Origin: Halolamina rubra
GTDB taxonomy: Archaea; Halobacteriota; Halobacteria; Halobacteriales; Haloferacaceae
Direction of reading: 5' to 3'
DNA: 64,000 nucleotides
Assembly: GCF_000739555.1 (NCBI RefSeq)
Contig: NZ_BBJN01000011.1
Location: 40,822 to 104,821 of the forward strand
Positions within the stretch are counted from its first letter, which is position 1. Every line of letters begins with the position of its first letter. Both the position numbers and the translations under genes were made by a program. The notes below the pieces were generated by a model, which had not been told where the DNA came from, ran no database searches, and saw only the letters and a program-made list of their open reading frames with translations. Shown piece after piece: positions 52,879 through 61,607 of this stretch.

Positions 52879-52936
52879 GACGACTGACCGGCAGGCGGTC
52901 AGCCGGGCAGGGAAGACGACTGACCGACAGGCGGTC
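52879..52936. repeat. 22-bp direct repeat between the MATE and MFS genes
   Basis: 'gacgactgaccg(g/a)caggcggtc' occurs at 52879-52900 and 52915-52936 (offset 36, one mismatch). It lies between two convergent transporter genes and may be a duplicated terminator region. Confidence 0.6.
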
Positions 52937-52942
52937 GACCGC

Positions 52943-54157
52943 TCAGGTCGCTTCCGTTCGCTCGCCGGCTTCGATCGGAACCGACGGCCGCCACGCGACG
53001 AGTGTGAGCGCCAACCCGACCAGCAACAGCGCGCCCAGCCCACCGAGCCCGGTCGAGAGTGCGTACGCCGTCGCCAGCCCCCCGCCGACGAGGTTCAGCG
53101 GCGCCGTGAACAGCGAGCGGACTGTCGACGCCGCCGACAGCACCGTCGCCCGGCCCTCGTCGGTCCGGTCGTTGAGGTACTGCCCGAAGATGGGGGTCGT
53201 TGCGCTCCTGACCGCTCGGCCGAGCACGAACACCGGCAGCGCCAGCGCGGGTGCGATGGCGACGATTACCAGCGAGAGCCCCAGCAGCGGCGGACCGACG
53301 AAGAACCACCCGCGAGCGCCGAAGCGATCCTCGATCCAGCCCGCCCGCGCGGCGACGCCCGCGGAGGCGAGCGTGAGCCCGGCGTACAGCGGCCCCAGCT
53401 CCGTCGCGGAGAGCCACGGCGTCGCCACCGCCACGGGCTGGAGGTAGAACTCCATCGTGTTCGTGATCCCCGCGAGCAGCCCGACTGCGAGCACCAGCGG
53501 GCCGACCGCGCGGTTCGCGAGCGTCGACCGGACCGCGGCGAACGTCTCCCCGGGCGAGAAGCGCGCCGTCCCGCTCTCCTCGCCGACTGTGCGATCCGGC
53601 TCGTCCATCCCGAGCAGGGTCGCGAGCCCGGTCGTGAGCGCGACGCCCTCGAGCAGCCACGGGTAGATCGGGTCGAGGGCGTACAGCCCGCCGCCGACGA
53701 GCGAGGCGCCCGCGAGCGTCGCGAGCCCGATCGCGCTCGCGCGCCCGGAGACGTGCGCGAACCGGTCGTCGGCGGCGTCGCCGGCCAGCGTCTCGTAGAG
53801 CCACGCGTCGGTCGCGCCGGAGCGGAACGCCTCCGCGACCGCGCGGACGACCATGATCGCCGCGAACGCGGCGAACGAACGGGCGAACACGAACCCGACG
53901 ATCCCCAGCGCCGACAGCCCGGTGCCGGCGAGCAGGCTGGCCCGGCGGCCGAACCGGTCGCCGAGGTAGCCCGTCGGCGTCTCCGCGGCCACGACGAACA
54001 CGGTGAACAGCGCCTCGACGGCGCCGATCTGGGCGAGCGAGAGGCCGCGGGACTGGAAGAACAGAACGTAGATCGGGAGGCTGAACCCCGCCGACTGGCT
54101 CGCGCGGAACGCGTAGAACCGTACGATCTCGGCGCGGGGCATCGCCGGTCGGTCCAT
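52943..54157 (-). CDS. MFS transporter
   Basis: 404 aa from ATG 54157, twelve helices. The MFS motif between helices 2 and 3 reads 'GYLGDRFGRRASLLAGTGLS'; 'RAVAEAFRSGATDAWLYETL' and 'GWIEDRFGARGWFFVGPPLL' resemble drug/sugar exporters with a conserved Asp-rich second helix. The start is fixed by a strong TATA (54180-54189) exactly 28 bases before it, with palindromic operators behind. It is probably induced by its substrate through a regulator not in the window. Confidence 0.88.
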   Translation of the reverse strand: MDRPAMPRAEIVRFYAFRASQSAGFSLPIYVLFFQSRGLSLAQIGAVEALFTVFVVAAETPTGYLGDRFGRRASLLAGTGLSALGIVGFVFARSFAAFAAIMVVRAVAEAFRSGATDAWLYETLAGDAADDRFAHVSGRASAIGLATLAGASLVGGGLYALDPIYPWLLEGVALTTGLATLLGMDEPDRTVGEESGTARFSPGETFAAVRSTLANRAVGPLVLAVGLLAGITNTMEFYLQPVAVATPWLSATELGPLYAGLTLASAGVAARAGWIEDRFGARGWFFVGPPLLGLSLVIVAIAPALALPVFVLGRAVRSATTPIFGQYLNDRTDEGRATVLSAASTVRSLFTAPLNLVGGGLATAYALSTGLGGLGALLLVGLALTLVAWRPSVPIEAGERTEAT

Positions 54158-54179
54158 ACCCACTGTGTACCACACCACA

Positions 54180-54189
54180 ATTATAAATT
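54180..54189 (-). promoter_or_regulatory. TATA element of the MFS gene
   Basis: 'attataaatt' (+ strand) is the most AT-rich stretch near here, centred about 28 bases before the MFS ATG at 54157; a leaderless transcript is expected. Confidence 0.75.
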
Positions 54190-54193
54190 TTCA

Positions 54194-54216
54194 GTCACTT
54201 AGTGACGTGGTCACGT
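54194..54216. promoter_or_regulatory. two overlapping palindromes upstream of the MFS TATA
   Basis: GTCACTTAGTGAC (54194-54206) is a 13-bp palindrome with perfect 5-bp arms; ACGTGGTCACGT (54205-54216) is a 12-bp palindrome with perfect arms. They share two bases and lie directly behind the TATA/BRE of the MFS gene, where archaeal activators or repressors bind. Confidence 0.55.
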
Positions 54217-54283
54217 CCCATAGGTTCGGGATAGCGTGACACGGCGGTGAGAAACCGGAACGCGAGGCGGACCGGCCGTGCGA

Positions 54284-55240
54284 CTACACGAGCAGCCCGG
54301 ACTGCAGCACCGAGATCAGGAGCGTCAGCAGCGGCACCGACAGCACCGTCGTCACCGCCACGACCGTCGAGACGAACTCCGGCGCGCTCACGCCGCCGAC
54401 CTCCACGTCGTCGGCGAACTCGATCAGCAGCATCAGCGGCGTCACGGCCGCGGGCATCGCCGACTCCAGCACGAACGTCCGGGCGACCGTCGGCTCGTCG
54501 AACCCGAGCAGGAGCGCGACGCCGACGGCGACGGCGGGCGCGACCAGCATCTTCCCGACGGTCGCGACGGTGATCTGGGGGGCGGCTGCGCCGAAGTCGG
54601 TGTTCGCCAGTTGGATCCCCAGGATCAGCAGCATCACGGGGATCGAGGCGTCGCCGACCAGCTGGAGCGTCTCCATCGCGGTCGAGTCGGCGGCCGGCAC
54701 GAGGTCCAGCGCCCGCGCGAGCAGGCCGACGGCGACGGCGTAGATCAGCGGGATGCGGAACACGCGCTTGACGGCGCCGAGCCCCGCGCTGCCGCCGCCG
54801 CGGGAGGCGACGTAGACGCCGATCGTGTACATCAGCACCGCCTGCACCGCGACGTACAGCACCGCCACGCCCCGGCCGACGGTGCCGAACGCGAAGTCGC
54901 TGACGGGGATCCCGTAGTTGCCGGCGTTGGGGAACGTCGCCACCAGCACCAGCGCCGAGAGGGTGGCGTCGTCGACGCCGAGCAGCCGCCCCGAGAGCTC
55001 CACGATCGCGGCCATCCCCAGCGTGAACGCGGTGACGGCGGCGGCGAGTTTCAGCAGCGTCCCGCCGCCGAGCTCCGTCGCCATCAGGCTGTGCAGCACC
55101 AGCGCCGGCGCGAGCACGTACACGACGGCGGTGTTGAGCGGCCCGGGCTCCACGTCCTTCACCCGGCCGAGGACGACGCCGACGGCCGCGATCAGGACGA
55201 TCGGCAGGATAGCGGAGGCGAAGATCGAGAGCAGCGACAC
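54284..55240 (-). CDS. AEC family transporter (auxin efflux carrier superfamily)
   Basis: 318 aa, about ten helices in two halves. 'TFPNAGNYGIPVSDFAFGTV' (the Asn-Pro region broken in helix 4), 'MLLILGIQLANTDF' and 'VLESAMPAAVTPLMLLIEFA' are family marks. Members export organic acids or malonate-like anions; substrate unknown here. It is read away from the MFS gene's upstream region on the same strand, 68 bases upstream of the operators. Confidence 0.87.
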   Translation of the reverse strand: MSLLSIFASAILPIVLIAAVGVVLGRVKDVEPGPLNTAVVYVLAPALVLHSLMATELGGGTLLKLAAAVTAFTLGMAAIVELSGRLLGVDDATLSALVLVATFPNAGNYGIPVSDFAFGTVGRGVAVLYVAVQAVLMYTIGVYVASRGGGSAGLGAVKRVFRIPLIYAVAVGLLARALDLVPAADSTAMETLQLVGDASIPVMLLILGIQLANTDFGAAAPQITVATVGKMLVAPAVAVGVALLLGFDEPTVARTFVLESAMPAAVTPLMLLIEFADDVEVGGVSAPEFVSTVVAVTTVLSVPLLTLLISVLQSGLLV

Positions 55241-55331
55241 TACCGGGGGCTCACGCCGGCACCGGCAAGAGGGGTTCGGTTCCGGCGATCGGGCCCGGCC
55301 CGTGTCGGCGCCCTCCCCGCCGCTCCGGCGC

Positions 55332-56318
55332 TCAGAGCCAGCCCTGCCGCCGGAAGTGGGCGAGCATCAGGGCGGCGACGAGCGCCATCCCCAGCATCGT
55401 CGCCGGGTAGCCGTACGTCCAGCCCAGTTCCGGCATCGACAGCGGCGTGCCCGCGAAGTTCATCCCGTAGACGCCGACGACGAACGTCAGCGGGATGAAG
55501 ATCGTCGCGACCACCGTCAGCGTCTTCATCACCTCGTTGGTCGACTGGGAGACGGCGTTGAGGTAGATATCCCGCGATCCGCTCGTCAGGTCGCGGTACG
55601 TCTCGATCAGGTCGACGACCTGGACGAGGTGGTCGTACACGTCCCGGTAGTACTTCTCGTTCTGCTCGGCGACGTGCGGGCTGTCGCCCCGTGCGAGCGT
55701 GCCGACGGCTTCCCGGGTCGGCCAGGCGACCTTCCGGAAGGCGAGCAGGTCCCGGCGCACGGCGTTGAGCTCCTCGAGGATCTCCGGCTCCGGGTGGTTC
55801 AGCACGCGCTCCTCGACGGCCTCGATGTCGGTCTCGATCTCGTCGAGCACGTCGAAGTAGTCGTCGACGACGGCGTCGAGCACGCGGTAGGCGAGGAAGT
55901 CCGCGCCGCGGTCGGCGATCCGGGCGCTGTTGCGGGCGATCGCCGGCGCCGTCGGCGCCACGAGATCGAGCCCCGGCGGCGCGACGGTCACGAGCCAGCC
56001 GTCGCCGACGAACAGCCCGACCGACTGCGTGTGGATCTCCTTCCCGAACGCCACGTCGTCGCGCTGGCTCAGGCGGGTGGTTTTGACGAGGACGAACGTG
56101 TGCTCGTCGAACGCCTCGGTTTTCGGGCGGGTGTGCTCGTCGAGCACGTCCTCGACGGCCAGCGGGTGGAGGCCGAAGCGCTCGCGGACTGGCTCCAGAT
56201 CCGCCGCGGAGTCGACGCCGGCGTGGACCCACGTCTCCCCCGGCGCGTCGACGGCCGCGCCCACGTCGTCGTACGCCTCGACGCCGTCGCGCGTGTACAC
56301 GACGGCCTGCAGCGTCAT
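55332..56318 (-). CDS. corA: CorA-type magnesium/divalent cation transporter
   Basis: 328 aa. The N-terminal cytosolic domain ends in long helices ('YRDVYDHLVQVVDLIETYRD'), followed by two C-terminal transmembrane helices with the pore signature GMN in 'VGVYGMNFAGTPLSMPELGW'. It should form a pentamer that lets Mg2+ in. Its ATG overlaps the stop of a 56-aa membrane protein (ATGA), so the two are translated together. Confidence 0.93.
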   Translation of the reverse strand: MTLQAVVYTRDGVEAYDDVGAAVDAPGETWVHAGVDSAADLEPVRERFGLHPLAVEDVLDEHTRPKTEAFDEHTFVLVKTTRLSQRDDVAFGKEIHTQSVGLFVGDGWLVTVAPPGLDLVAPTAPAIARNSARIADRGADFLAYRVLDAVVDDYFDVLDEIETDIEAVEERVLNHPEPEILEELNAVRRDLLAFRKVAWPTREAVGTLARGDSPHVAEQNEKYYRDVYDHLVQVVDLIETYRDLTSGSRDIYLNAVSQSTNEVMKTLTVVATIFIPLTFVVGVYGMNFAGTPLSMPELGWTYGYPATMLGMALVAALMLAHFRRQGWL

Positions 56319-56485
56319 CGATCACCCCCGGCCGCCTGCAGCCCCCCGATCGCCAGGAGCACGGTCCCGACCATGACGGCGGTGAGCGAGAACGCCCGGC
56401 CGGGGTAGGCGACGAGGGTGCCGGCGGCGTAGCCGAGCAGGCCGGCGACGAGCAGGCCGCCGCCCGCGACTGTGCGTCGGTGCAT
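56315..56485 (-). CDS. 56-aa two-helix membrane protein upstream of corA
   Basis: ATG 56485 opens a frame of 56 aa: 'MHRRTVAGGGLLVAGLLGYA' and a second hydrophobic segment 'LTAVMVGTVLLAIGGLQAAG', ending GGDR. Its stop overlaps the corA ATG by 4 bases. An obligate small gene just before a cation channel suggests an accessory peptide, but this is from position only. No family recognised. Confidence 0.65.
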   Translation of the reverse strand: MHRRTVAGGGLLVAGLLGYAAGTLVAYPGRAFSLTAVMVGTVLLAIGGLQAAGGDR

Positions 56486-56533
56486 GCGCTCGCGTTCGCG
56501 GGTCGGGTAGTTAAATCCGCCCGCGGGGTCGGG

Positions 56534-57298
56534 CTAGGACTCCAGGAACGTCAGCAGCCGGTCGTTCACCACCTTCGACGCCTCGACGCCCGCGAGATGG
56601 CCCGCCCCCTCGACCTCGAACAGCTCCGCCTTCGGGAGGTCGGCGGCGAGTTCGCGCCCCCGCGCGATCGGGCAGAGCCGGTCGTCGGTGCCGTGGACCA
56701 CCAGCGTCGGCACGGTGATCTCGTAGGGCGCGTCGACCGCGAACGACTCCAGCGCCGCGGCCTGTTTCACCCACGACTCGGTGTCGGCGTCCTCCGCGGC
56801 GCGCCACTCGACGATCTGCCTGATCGCGTCGGGCTGGGCGTCGACGAACTCGCGGGAGAACGCCGCCTCGAGCGACTCCCGGAGCGCCGTCTCGTCCGTC
56901 GGCGCCGCGGCGAGCGGCCCGGGGTCGTAGCCGTCGCCCGAGAGCGCCGTCCCGATCAGCGTGAGGGACTTGACGCGGCCGGTCGTCCGGGCCAGTTCGA
57001 GCGCCACCATCCCGCCGAGGCCGGCGCCGACGACGTGGGCCGCGCGCACGTCGTGGTCCCGCAGCACCGCGACCGCGTCGGCGGCCAGCGTCTCGACGGT
57101 GCAGTCCGCGGGCGGGTCCTCGGAGCGCCCGCAGCCGCGGGTGTCGGCGACGATCGTCTCGTAGGGGCCCGCGAGGGCGGCGTGCTGCCAGCCCCACTGC
57201 CAGGCGCCCAGTCCCACGTCGCCACAGCACAGCACCGCCTCGCCGTCGCCGTCGGTCTCGTAGTACAGCGAGACGCCGTCGTTGCTCGCGTAGGGCAC
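56534..57298 (-). CDS. alpha/beta-hydrolase-fold protein lacking the nucleophile serine
   Basis: 254 aa from GTG 57298, supported by 'cggtaaacac' about 29 bases upstream. The fold is clear ('YETIVADTRGCGRSEDPPAD', acid in 'VVHGTDDRLCPIARGRELA', His in 'VEGAGHLAGVEASKVV'), but the elbow that reads Gly-X-Ser-X-Gly in active enzymes is 'VVGAGLGGMVAL': Gly stands where Ser should be. The oxyanion segment 'LCCGDVGLGAWQWGWQHA' lacks the usual His-Gly. Either a non-hydrolytic binding protein or a different chemistry. Confidence 0.82.
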   Translation of the reverse strand: MPYASNDGVSLYYETDGDGEAVLCCGDVGLGAWQWGWQHAALAGPYETIVADTRGCGRSEDPPADCTVETLAADAVAVLRDHDVRAAHVVGAGLGGMVALELARTTGRVKSLTLIGTALSGDGYDPGPLAAAPTDETALRESLEAAFSREFVDAQPDAIRQIVEWRAAEDADTESWVKQAAALESFAVDAPYEITVPTLVVHGTDDRLCPIARGRELAADLPKAELFEVEGAGHLAGVEASKVVNDRLLTFLES

Positions 57299-57525
57299 GG
57301 CGGGGGGTTCGGACGGGTCGGTGTTTACCGTTCCGGACACCCCTGGTGGGAGAACGCGCGTTATCTCGGCGGGGGCGGCACTGGCTGGACTCGCTGTGGC
57401 GCCCTCGGCCGCTCGACCGCCCGTACCGAGCGACCGGTATCGTCGATCGAGGCGGCATCGGTCGCTTCTCCCGTGTGTCGGGACGGTGTCGATGCGACAG
57501 TCGGTAACGGGGCGACGGCCAGCCG

Positions 57526-58608
57526 CTACCCCGGAAGCGAGACGGCCATGTTCAACACCTGCGGGAGCAGCACACTGACGAAGATCTGGGACCACATTGC
57601 GAACGTCGTGGGATAGGTGCTCGTGTTCCGAACGTGGGCGATCGTCTCCTGGACCTCCTCGTACCGGTCCCAGTCGTCGACGTTGTCCGGGTGGACTCGG
57701 TAGGGGTCGTCCACCGCGGTCCTGATCTCCCGCTCGAGTTCCGCCATGCGTTCCTCCCGCTTCGACTCCATCAGCGTGTGGACCCGGTACATCGAGTAGC
57801 CGATACTCAGAACACCGACGAACCAGATCGCCGAGATCGCCACCTGATAGATCGGGCCGGGCGCCGGATACGGGGAGTCGATCACCCCCGCGAGCAGGAC
57901 GGGTGCGTGGGTCTGCAGGAACCAGAGCAGCAGGACCCCGGTGTAGATGTAGTAGGATCGTTTGAGAAGCTGGCCGATCGGTTCGAACCCACCCAGGTTC
58001 CGGGGGTCGTAGAAGAACAGATCGACGTCAGCTCGGGCGAGCCGCCGCGGGACGATCAGGTGGACGGCGACGTAGGAGATCGCCAACTCGACGAGCGTGG
58101 GGATCACGATCAGCGGGAAGCTGACCAGTTGTCCGTACAGCACGAGTCCGACGCCGCTGATCGACACCAGCTCGCCGATCCCGAGAACCCCGAAGACGAA
58201 GGCGTAGTTGGCAACGAGCGCTCCACCGTAGGCCATCAGCCGGGCTCGAAGCGAGAGGAGCCCCTCGAACCGCTTCCGGTGGGACTCGTCGACGTGGCCG
58301 TCGTCGATGTGGAGCGATACCACGGCGTCGGCGTATTCGTCGTGGAGATAGCGCACCCCGACGACCGCGAGCAGCGTCATCAGTGGGATCGCTAACGAGT
58401 TCGGTTGCGAGATGAAGGAGCTCTTCCCGGTGACGAAGTAGTTGTAGGTGTCGAAGAATCCGTACTCGACGAACAGGCCGACCGCGACGAACAGGTACGG
58501 CGGGTAGATGTCGGGCCCAGGAAGCCACTCACTCAGTCGCTCGAACCCGAGCCGCCGGGCGATGATCTCTATCAGCAGGTCGTTCCGATACCGTCGGACG
58601 TCGGACAT
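57526..58608 (-). CDS. multi-pass membrane protein, unknown function
   Basis: 360 aa with about eight hydrophobic helices ('YPPYLFVAVGLFVEYGFFDT', 'LVSFPLIVIPTLVELAISYV', 'YYIYTGVLLLWFLQTHAPVL', 'ISAIWFVGVLSIGYSMYRVH'), a basic N-terminus and a charged loop before the last helix. Composition is less GC-rich and less acidic than in neighbouring genes, which suggests an acquired gene. No recognised family or motif. Confidence 0.75.
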   Translation of the reverse strand: MSDVRRYRNDLLIEIIARRLGFERLSEWLPGPDIYPPYLFVAVGLFVEYGFFDTYNYFVTGKSSFISQPNSLAIPLMTLLAVVGVRYLHDEYADAVVSLHIDDGHVDESHRKRFEGLLSLRARLMAYGGALVANYAFVFGVLGIGELVSISGVGLVLYGQLVSFPLIVIPTLVELAISYVAVHLIVPRRLARADVDLFFYDPRNLGGFEPIGQLLKRSYYIYTGVLLLWFLQTHAPVLLAGVIDSPYPAPGPIYQVAISAIWFVGVLSIGYSMYRVHTLMESKREERMAELEREIRTAVDDPYRVHPDNVDDWDRYEEVQETIAHVRNTSTYPTTFAMWSQIFVSVLLPQVLNMAVSLPG

Positions 58609-58670
58609 GCGCGCATCTGTACTTCCACCGATAGAAATAGCTACGCCAGCCGGCGAACCGTGATCCCTGC

Positions 58671-61435
58671 CTACGCCGCCTGCTTCCGTCGCAGCACGTC
58701 GGGCGCGTCCTCGAGCGCCTCGTCGAGCGCGTCGACGTCCGGGCCGCCGCCCTGCGCGAAGTCCGGCGGGCCGCCGCCGCCGCCACCGACTTTCCGGGCG
58801 AGTTCGCCGATCACCTCGCCGGCGTCGATGTCGACGCCGTCGGGGACGCCGACGACGATCTGGGCGGAGTCGTCGGCGCCGGAGCCGACGACCGCGATCT
58901 TCCCCTCGCCGACGAGGGCGTTGGCGGTCGCCTGCAGCTCGTCGCGTCGGCGTCGATGCGCTGGATCACGGCGATCGTGCCGTCGATCTCGACCTCCTCG
59001 CCCGCGCCGGCGCCGCCCGCGCGGGCCTCCGCGAGCTGCTCCTTGAGCTCCTCGATCGTCTTGCCGCGCTCCTTCCACTCGCCGAAGAAGCGCTCGGCGG
59101 CGCCGGGCACTTCGTCGGGGTTCACGTCGAACGTGTCGGCGGCGTCGTACAGCGCGTCCTCGGTGCGCTGGGTCGCCTCGATGGCGGCCTCGCCCGCGGC
59201 GAACACGAACCGCTCGACGCCGTCCTGCACGGGCTCGGTGTTCAGGATCTTGATCGTCCCCACGTCGCCGGTGCGGTTGACGTGGGTGCCGCCGCAGGCC
59301 TGCACGTCGTCGCCGACGTGGATCAGCCGGATGTTCTCGCCCGGCGGGATGCCGCCCTGGTAGAGGTCGAACCCGTGCTGCTCCTCGGCCTCGTGGCGCT
59401 CTGGCCACTCCTGGCGGACGCTGGTGTTGTCGGTCACCATCCCGTTGGCGACGCGCTCGATCTCCTTCACCTCCTCGCGGCTCACGCGGTCGTAGTGGTT
59501 CACGTCCAGCCGGGAGCTGTCGACGCCCTTCTGGGCGCCGGCCTGCCGGACGTGCTCGCCGAGCACCTGCCGCGCCGCGGCGCCGACGATGTGGGTCGCG
59601 GTGTGGTGCTGCATCAGCCGGCGGCGGCGCTCGGCGTCGATCTGGCCGGTGACGAACTCGCCTTTCTCGGGGCGCTCGTCGGTCCGGTGGAGGATCACGC
59701 CGTCGCGGAGCTGGACGTCGGTCACCGCGACGCTGCCGTCCTCGCTGACCAGCGTGCCGTGGTCGGCGGGCTGGCCGCCGCCCTCGGGGTAGAACATGGT
59801 CTGGTCGAGCACCACGTCGTACCCCTCCTCGCGCTCCAGAACGTCGAGGACGACCGCCTCGAACTCCATGCGGTCCTGGTCCTCGTAGTAGAGCTGGTCG
59901 GTCTCGGGCAGGTCGTCGACGCGGTCGGTCTCCTCCTGTGTCTCCTCCAGGGCCTCCTCGGCGTCGTGGCGCTCGGCGACCAGCGAGTAGAAGTCGTCCG
60001 GCTCGTCGACTTCGGCGCCGCGCTCCTCGGCGATCTCCGTCACCATCGACGGCTGGATCCCGTGGGAGTCGTACAGCTCGATCAGCGTCTCGGTCGGGAT
60101 CGGCGTGCCGGCCGCGGCGTGCTCGTCGGCGAGCTGGCGCACCTTCCGGCCGCCGCGTTCCAGCGTCTCGCGGTACTTGCGCTCCTCCGTGCGGACGATG
60201 TCGCGGATCGTGTCGCGGTTCTCGTACCCCAGTCGCTCGGCCTCGCGGTCGACGAGCTCGTCGAGCGGCACGTCGACGCCCACGTCGTCGACCAGCCGTT
60301 TGGTACGCCGGAGCACCATCCGGGCGAGGTAGCCCGTGCCGACGTTCGAGGGGACGATCTCGTCGCCGAACATGTATGCGAGACAGCGCGCGTGGTCGGC
60401 GATGGCGTAGATGGCTTCGAGGGGCTCCATCAGCGCCTCGAGCCGTTCCACGTCCACGTCGAGGCGCTCGGCGATGTTGTCGCGGGCGGCCTCCATGTCC
60501 TCGGCCTCGTCGATGTCCATGTGGCCCGCGAGCTTGGAGGCGCGGTGGACGAGGTCCTGCTCCGCCTCGGTCATGTCGATGCCGGCGTTCTCCTTCAGGA
60601 ACTCGATGCTCTCGGGGTAGATCGCCTCGTACACCGTCGGCGTCCCCTGACTCATCCACGTCCAGCGCTCGATCCCGTACCCCGTGTCGACGACCCGGCG
60701 GTCCATCTCGGAGTACGTGTTGCCGTCCTTCATCTCGTACTCGCCGTCGGGGTCCTGCTCGAGCATCATGAACACGAGCGTCGCCAGCTCGAGCCCCTTG
60801 TAGATCACCTCGAAGGCGGGGCCGGCGTTGCCGCCGCCGACCCACGGGTCCTCGATGAACGTGATCTCCTCCCGGGGGACGCCCATCGACGAGAAGAACT
60901 CCTCGCAGTACTCGACACACTGGTCCTTCCAGTAGACCTCGCCCTCGTAGGCGTAGTCGGTGCCCTCGTCGGCGTTGAACGCGTGGTGGCCGCCCATCTC
61001 GAACGCCATCGTGTGCCGGCCGGTCTTCCCGACGTTGTCGATGTCCTGCATCCGGATGCAGGGCTGAGAAACCACGAGGGGGTTCGCCGGCGGCGGCGAC
61101 TGCCCGCTGGTGACGTGGGGCTGGAAGTCGTAGATCGACGCCTGGGTCAGCAGCACGTCGTCGCGCCAGCGGTTGGCGGCGACGGGCGCGGGGTCGACGC
61201 GCTCGTGGTCGTGCTCCTCGAAGAACGACAGGAACTGCTCGCGCATCTCGTTCAGCGAGTACGCCTCGTCGAAGCCGGGGTCGTCGATGAACCCGTAGTC
61301 CTCACACGGCGGCTCCCCGCAGGTCTCGCGCTCGACGCGGCTCCAGAAGTGGGCGCCACACGAGGAACAGGTCTGGCGTTCGAACCCGTTCTCCGCGAAG
61401 TAGTCGAGACGGTACTCGCTCTCGAGCTCGCTCAT
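58671..61435 (-). CDS. alaS: alanyl-tRNA synthetase, interrupted by a one-base frameshift
   Basis: Charges tRNA-Ala. The frame from ATG 61435 ('[20 protein letters not shown]') holds an archaeal zinc-finger start '[20 protein letters not shown]', class II motifs ('[20 protein letters not shown]') and the editing domain '[20 protein letters not shown]' with later '[20 protein letters not shown]'. It breaks near 58945: after '[10 protein letters not shown]' the sequence continues in another frame as '[20 protein letters not shown]' and ends '[12 protein letters not shown]'. One G inserted in 'gacgcg_acgagctg' (minus strand) restores a 921-aa protein of normal length. 'ccttttgcc' lies about 27 bases before the ATG. 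Confidence 0.92.
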
Positions 61436-61607
61436 TACCGGATGTGGTCTACCGCCGGGCAAAAGGATTCCGGGGTCGTTCGCGTCCCAACGCCCGGACA
61501 CTGGCGGGCCGGACCGGCGCGGGCAACCAGTTGTGGTTCATCCGTGACGGGACTTACCGAAACACATATGTGACCGACTCGCAAGAGGAACAGTAACTGT
61601 TCAACTC

